This document shows positions 5,290 to 8,632 of a stretch of DNA of 8,632 nt, piece after piece. Made by a program: the position numbers and the translations under genes. The notes under the pieces were generated by a model that did no database searches, had not been told where the DNA came from, and saw only the letters and a list, made by a program, of their open reading frames with translations. This DNA is from JANQQZ01 sp039179915 (GTDB lineage Bacteria; Planctomycetota; Phycisphaerae; Phycisphaerales; UBA1924): the NCBI GenBank assembly GCA_039179915.1, contig JBCDEF010000116.1, positions 1-8,632 on the forward strand, written 5' to 3'. Each line of letters starts with the position of its first letter. The first letter of the stretch is position 1.

Positions 5290-6624
5290 ATGCTCGATGA
5301 CCAGACGCTCGCCGCCCGCCGCGCCCGCGCCGCCGAGGCTCTTCGTGTCCGTGAAGACCTCGTGCTGATCGGCGCCGGGATACCCATCCCCGTGCCCGGC
5401 GGCATGGACCGGCTCCACCCGTTCCGCCCGCACCCGCACTACATCTGGCTCGCGGGCCACGGCCACGCCGGCGGCGCGATCGCCTACGACCCCGCAGACA
5501 ACACCTGGACCGACTTCGTCCCCCCGACCACCAGCGCCGGCCGCATCTGGGAGGGCGCAGCCGACGCCCCCGGCGAGCCGCTCGAGGGCCTGAGACCGTG
5601 GCTCGCCGAGCGGGCCGGACGGGACGCCCAAACCGTCGCCGTGCTCGGCTGCCCGATCGAGGGCATCGACGGCGATCCCGACCGCGCCGCCGAGCTCGAG
5701 CAGCGGCTGCTCGACGCACGCCGCGCCAAGGACGAGCCGGAGCTCGATGCCATCCGCCGAGCCTGCGCCGCGACCGCCCTCGGCTTCGAGGCCGCCCGCG
5801 ACGCCATCGCCCTGCCCCACGCGACCGAGCGGTTGATCGAGATCGAGCTCGCCGCGGCGTGCTTCCGTGCCGGCGGCACCGCGATGGGCTACGACACCAT
5901 CGTCGGTGTCGGCGGCAACGCGGCCGTGCTGCACTTCTCGCCGGGCGACCGCCCCGTCGCGCCCGGCGACTTCGTGCTCATCGACGCCGGCTGCGAGGTG
6001 CCGATCGACCCGCACGATCCCACTGGGGCCGCCTACACGGCCGATGTCTCCCGCACCTTTGTCAAGGGCGAGCCGACCACCCGCCACCGCGAGCTGCACT
6101 CGATCGTGCTCGAAGCCGAACGCTTCGGCGTCTCCAGATGTGTGCCGGGCCAGGAGTGGCGTGAGCTGCATCTCCAGGTTGCGGTCAAGCTCGCCGAGGG
6201 CCTGGTCGAGCTGGGCATCCTGACCGGCCGGCCCGCGGGGCTGGTCGAGCGCGATGCGCACGCCCTCTTCTTCCCGCACGGGCTGGGCCACCTCGTGGGG
6301 CTCGGTGTCCGCGATGCCAGCGGCTACCTGCCCGGCAGAGAGCGATCCGAACGCTTCGGCCTCGCCGCCCTCCGCATGGACCTGCCGCTCGAGGCCGGCT
6401 TCGTCACCACCGTCGAGCCGGGGCTCTACTTCATCCCGCCGCTGCTCCGCGACCCCGAGATCCGCGGGCGCTACGCCGACGCCGTCAACTGGGATGTCGT
6501 TGAGCCCTGGATCGGCATCGGCGGCGTGCGGCTCGAAGACGATGTCCTCGTGACCGACGACGGCCCGGTCAACCTGACCGAGTCGATCCCGATCGCGCTC
6601 GAGGGCTGCACGGTTCCGGCTTGA
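5290..6624 (+). CDS. Xaa-Pro aminopeptidase P-like metallopeptidase (M24B)
   Basis: This 444-aa cytoplasmic enzyme is expected to remove the N-terminal residue before proline, using two metal ions. The creatinase-like N-terminal domain spans about 1-145 (HPFRPHPHYIWLAG, as in AMP-N domains). The pita-bread catalytic domain runs from about 150. All five metal ligands are in place: Asp232 (LIDAGCE), Asp252 (YTADVSRTF), His334 (HGLGHLVGLGVRD), Glu376 (TVEPGLYF) and Glu416 (GVRLEDDVLVT). His215 and His330 fit the expected active-site histidines. The length matches aminopeptidase P. The frame is open 300 nt further upstream, but that part overlaps the pseudopilin gene and the hairpin. I chose the ATG at 5290 because it gives a normal N-terminus (MLDDQTLAARR) and has TACCAT 5 nt upstream. 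The family assignment is firm. Proline specificity against related dipeptidases (prolidase) is less so. Confidence 0.93.
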   Translation: MLDDQTLAARRARAAEALRVREDLVLIGAGIPIPVPGGMDRLHPFRPHPHYIWLAGHGHAGGAIAYDPADNTWTDFVPPTTSAGRIWEGAADAPGEPLEGLRPWLAERAGRDAQTVAVLGCPIEGIDGDPDRAAELEQRLLDARRAKDEPELDAIRRACAATALGFEAARDAIALPHATERLIEIELAAACFRAGGTAMGYDTIVGVGGNAAVLHFSPGDRPVAPGDFVLIDAGCEVPIDPHDPTGAAYTADVSRTFVKGEPTTRHRELHSIVLEAERFGVSRCVPGQEWRELHLQVAVKLAEGLVELGILTGRPAGLVERDAHALFFPHGLGHLVGLGVRDASGYLPGRERSERFGLAALRMDLPLEAGFVTTVEPGLYFIPPLLRDPEIRGRYADAVNWDVVEPWIGIGGVRLEDDVLVTDDGPVNLTESIPIALEGCTVPA

Positions 6625-6643
6625 CGTTCAGCGTGAAGCTGCC

Positions 6644-6679
6644 TTCAAGCCCGCCTTTAAGCCTGCCTTCAAGCCTGGC
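6644..6679 (+). repeat. three 12-nt tandem repeats before the PhoD-like gene
   Basis: Three contiguous units, TTCAAGCCCGCC, TTTAAGCCTGCC and TTCAAGCCTGGC, occupy 6644-6679. A partial related unit (GTGAAGCTGCC) lies just upstream. They fill much of the 109-bp gap between the aminopeptidase stop and the PhoD-like start and end about 44 nt before the TACCAT element. Confidence 0.75.
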
Positions 6680-6722
6680 ATGAAGAGCGTGCAAAGGCCG
6701 GGCCGCGTGCGCCCGTGAGAAG

Positions 6723-6728
6723 TACCAT
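6723..6728 (+). promoter_or_regulatory. -10 element TACCAT of the PhoD-like gene, leaderless-type
   Basis: TACCAT ends 5 nt before the ATG at 6734, with CGCGC between. No SD is present. It matches the aminopeptidase promoter in both hexamer and spacing. Confidence 0.6.
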
Positions 6729-6733
6729 CGCGC

Positions 6734-7840
6734 ATGAAGCACACCCTGCTGGTCACAATTATCGCTCTCGCCTCTTCTGCGTCTGGACAGGTCCACCTGC
6801 TCCACCCGGACGACCGCATCGACCGGATCACCTTCGGCTCCTGCGCCCGGCAGGACACCGAGCAGCCGATCCTCGACCAGATCGCCGACGAAAACAGCGA
6901 TGTGTTCCTGTTCATCGGCGATAACGTCTACTGCGACCTCAACCGCGTGATCCCGACGAACCGTCAGGAGATGAAGCGCGCCTGGGACGCGCTGGCCGTC
7001 AAGCCGATCTGGCAGCGGTTCAGCCGATCGCAGCCGGTGCTGGCCACCTGGGACGACCACGACTTCGGACTCAACGACGCCGGCAAAGAATGGCTCGAAA
7101 CCGAGCCGGGCAGCCACGCCCAGCAGCTGTTCCTCGACTTCTTCGGCGACCGCGCCGACTCCGAACGCCGCACCCGCGTCGGCATTTACGATGCCGCCAT
7201 CGTCGGCCCGCCCGGCCAGCGGGTGCAGATCATCCTGCTCGACACCCGCAGCTTCCGCACCGAGCTCAGCCGCAGCAACCCGCGGCCCAAGGGCCTCGGG
7301 CCCTACACCGCGATCACCGACGGCTCGGGAACTCTCCTCGGCGAGGCCCAGTGGCAATGGCTTGAAGCCGAGCTGGCCAAGCCCGCCGAGGTCCGCGTGA
7401 TCGCCAGCAGCATCCAGCTCATCGCCGACGAGCACGGCTGGGAGACCTGGGGCAACATGCCCCACGAGCGCGACCGCCTCTACCAGATCATCGACGAAGC
7501 CGACGCCTCGGGCGTCATCGTCGTCTCGGGAGACCGCCACCTCATGGAGCTCTCCGTCGATCGGACGCCCGCAGCCCCGTACCCCATCTACGACTTCACC
7601 AGCTCGGGCCTGAACTGGGACGACAAACCCCGGCCCGTCAACGAGCCGAATAGCCACCAGATCGCCGGCCCCGTCCGCCAGGTCAACTACGGCCTCATCA
7701 CCATCGACTGGAACGAAGCCAGCCCGGCCGACACCCTGATCGAATTCGTGGGCAGAGGGGCCGATGACACCGTGTTCTTCCGTGAAAATGTCAAACTGGG
7801 CAATTTGAACGAGGCCATGGCTCACACGCGGTCAAAGTGA
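6734..7840 (+). CDS. secreted PhoD-like phosphatase/phosphodiesterase
   Basis: This 368-aa protein belongs to the PhoD-like metallophosphatases. A signal peptide (residues 1-18, probable cleavage ASG|Q) points to export. Family motifs appear in order: FGSCARQ (34-40), FIGDNVYCD (60-68), ATWDDHDFGLND (104-115), ILLDTRSFR (167-175), LLGEAQWQWLEAEL (201-214), SSIQLI (225-230) and SGDRHLMEL (265-273). The Asp, Asn and His residues in these motifs are the usual metal ligands. The Cys after GDNVY is typical of the family. The N-terminal beta domain of classic Bacillus PhoD is absent, so this is the short form. Likely substrates are phosphate mono- or diesters; the exact one cannot be read from sequence. 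Only a TACCAT element and no SD precede the start. Confidence 0.92.
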   Translation: MKHTLLVTIIALASSASGQVHLLHPDDRIDRITFGSCARQDTEQPILDQIADENSDVFLFIGDNVYCDLNRVIPTNRQEMKRAWDALAVKPIWQRFSRSQPVLATWDDHDFGLNDAGKEWLETEPGSHAQQLFLDFFGDRADSERRTRVGIYDAAIVGPPGQRVQIILLDTRSFRTELSRSNPRPKGLGPYTAITDGSGTLLGEAQWQWLEAELAKPAEVRVIASSIQLIADEHGWETWGNMPHERDRLYQIIDEADASGVIVVSGDRHLMELSVDRTPAAPYPIYDFTSSGLNWDDKPRPVNEPNSHQIAGPVRQVNYGLITIDWNEASPADTLIEFVGRGADDTVFFRENVKLGNLNEAMAHTRSK

Positions 7841-7871
7841 GAAATCTATGTCATTCGCCCTCTGAATCGTC

Positions 7872-7900
7872 TTGACTCAGCCCACCGGATCCGGTGTACT
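7872..7900 (+). promoter_or_regulatory. sigma70-like promoter with a palindrome between -35 and -10
   Basis: TTGACT (7872-7877) and TGTACT (7895-7900) are 17 nt apart, the best canonical promoter in the window. A perfect 14-bp palindrome, CACCGGATCCGGTG (7883-7896), fills the spacer and touches the -10, a natural place for a repressor or activator dimer. The start site should be near 7907. Confidence 0.6.
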
Positions 7901-7906
7901 CGGACG

Positions 7907-7961
7907 TGGGAAGTGAAGGTTACCGGCGTAAAGCCGGTGCAAGAGGGGAGAAAAGATCATC
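7907..7961 (+). promoter_or_regulatory. structured 5' leader and ribosome binding site before 7962
   Basis: The predicted leader is about 55 nt. It holds a hairpin ACCGGC (7922-7927) / GCCGGT (7933-7938) with a GTAAA loop, then a purine run with GAGGGGAG (7943-7950) 11 nt before the ATG. The SD is free in this fold. It does not match a riboswitch class that I recognise. Confidence 0.5.
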
Positions 7962-8632
7962 ATGGCACTCATTCGGGGGGGCATTGCCCTCGCTGCCGCA
8001 GCATGCTCCATGCCGGCACACGCTCAGGTTTTTTCGTTTGACAGCCTTGTGCACGGCGAGATCGTGACGAACCAGTTCGAGCCGGCGCTGACCATCACCG
8101 CAAGCAACCCGAACCGGCCGTTCGACATCGTGGCCGGTTTTGACACCGGTTTCATGGGGTCAACGACCGATCCGGACCTGCTCGGTCCGCCGTGGTCAGG
8201 CGGCACTCTGGCGGTTTCGGATACGGCTGTGGACATCGGCACGGTGCTCATTCTCGCCGAGAACGACGATGACGCCGACAACGACGGCATCCTCGATGAT
8301 CCCGACGATGAGGCCCGCCGCCCCTCTGGCACGATGGATCTCGTCTTCGCCGAGCCGATTTCGGTCTTCGGCATGGACATCATCGATATCCAAGGCGACA
8401 TCGAAGAGACCACGACCGTCGACTTTTTTGCCGGCGGCAGCCTGCTGGGCACCCTCCGCATGAGCGACCTGACCGACCCGGGTTCGCCCTACTTCGACCC
8501 GACGATCAGCTTCGGCAACAACACCGCCAACCGGCTCAGCCCGATCAGCGCAACCGACTTCGGCGTCGCCGCCTTTGACCGCGTCGTGCTCAACATCGGC
8601 GGGTCGTCCGCGTACGACACATTTGTCGTGCC
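7962..8632 (+). CDS. secreted protein, probable PEP-CTERM class, partial
   Basis: The gene is open from the ATG at 7962 to the window edge (223 codons seen, 3' end missing). Residues 1-21 form a signal peptide with cleavage after AHA. The mature part follows a pattern I associate with exported PEP-CTERM proteins: FDSLVHGEIVTNQF, then FDIVAGFDT and a DPDL segment. Next come an Asp-rich stretch resembling a calcium-binding loop (ENDDDADNDGILDDPDDE, 100-117), beta strands with VDFFAGGSLLGTL, FGNNTANRLSPI, and a closing DRVVLNIGGSSAYD. Known members carry a short C-terminal sorting signal (Pro-Glu-Pro, a hydrophobic helix and basic residues) cut by an exosortase; here it would lie outside the window. 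The GAGGGGAG SD fits the start. A role in the cell surface or extracellular matrix is inferred from the class. Confidence 0.8.
   Translation, partial: MALIRGGIALAAAACSMPAHAQVFSFDSLVHGEIVTNQFEPALTITASNPNRPFDIVAGFDTGFMGSTTDPDLLGPPWSGGTLAVSDTAVDIGTVLILAENDDDADNDGILDDPDDEARRPSGTMDLVFAEPISVFGMDIIDIQGDIEETTTVDFFAGGSLLGTLRMSDLTDPGSPYFDPTISFGNNTANRLSPISATDFGVAAFDRVVLNIGGSSAYDTFVV

Noticed and set aside
6680..6718. 12-codon upstream open frame before the PhoD-like gene
   Set aside because: It lies before the predicted start of transcription, has no SD and shows no conserved feature.
7905..7961. Known riboswitch (cyclic-di-GMP or cobalamin type) before 7962
   Set aside because: GGCGTAAAGCC vaguely recalls parts of the c-di-GMP-I consensus, but the second helix and the required loop motifs are absent and the leader is too short.
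1..8632. Mobile elements, CRISPR arrays or a defence system
   Set aside because: No transposase, integrase, terminal inverted repeats or spaced repeats are visible. The few repeats are short and local, and base composition looks even throughout.

Overview
The window is a high-GC bacterial chromosome segment made of small, mostly monocistronic housekeeping and envelope genes. The gene content fits a planctomycete, most likely of the Phycisphaerae type. That placement is an inference from: a YacL-like membrane PIN-TRAM protein, a stand-alone pseudopilin, a secreted protein of the kind that usually carries a PEP-CTERM tail, and many genes lacking a Shine-Dalgarno (SD) site. I see no mobile element, CRISPR array, phage gene or tRNA.

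Layout. Positions 1520 down to 1 (minus) hold dnaX. Its first frame stops at 372 (382 aa, gamma-like), but the -1 frame stays open to the window edge and encodes a tau-type C-terminal domain. At the junction lies an in-phase slippery heptamer G-GGA-AAA, with an SD-like GGGAG 10 nt upstream and a long hairpin 6 nt downstream. Next come two small lipoprotein genes (1658-2113 and 2171-2677, plus). On the minus strand, a two-helix membrane protein gene (2662-2916) lies downstream of a bacterial SRP RNA gene (about 2958-3070). A PIN-TRAM membrane protein (3170-4504), a pseudopilin-like protein (4694-5209), an M24B aminopeptidase P-like enzyme (5290-6624) and a PhoD-like phosphatase (6734-7840) follow on the plus strand. 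A secreted, probably PEP-CTERM-class protein starts at 7962 and runs off the window.

How it works together. No single pathway links these genes. Two regulatory styles recur. Five genes (dnaX, the second lipoprotein, PIN-TRAM, the aminopeptidase and PhoD) have a TACNNT hexamer 5-7 nt before the ATG and no SD, the arrangement expected for leaderless mRNAs. Three genes (the first lipoprotein, the pseudopilin and the PEP-CTERM-like protein) have an SD and a longer, structured leader. All three encode exported proteins.

The most valuable observations are the candidate programmed frameshift in dnaX, the SRP RNA gene hidden under a spurious reading frame with an apical loop that is not GGAA, the shared leaderless promoter signature, and the structured promoter/leader region before 7962.
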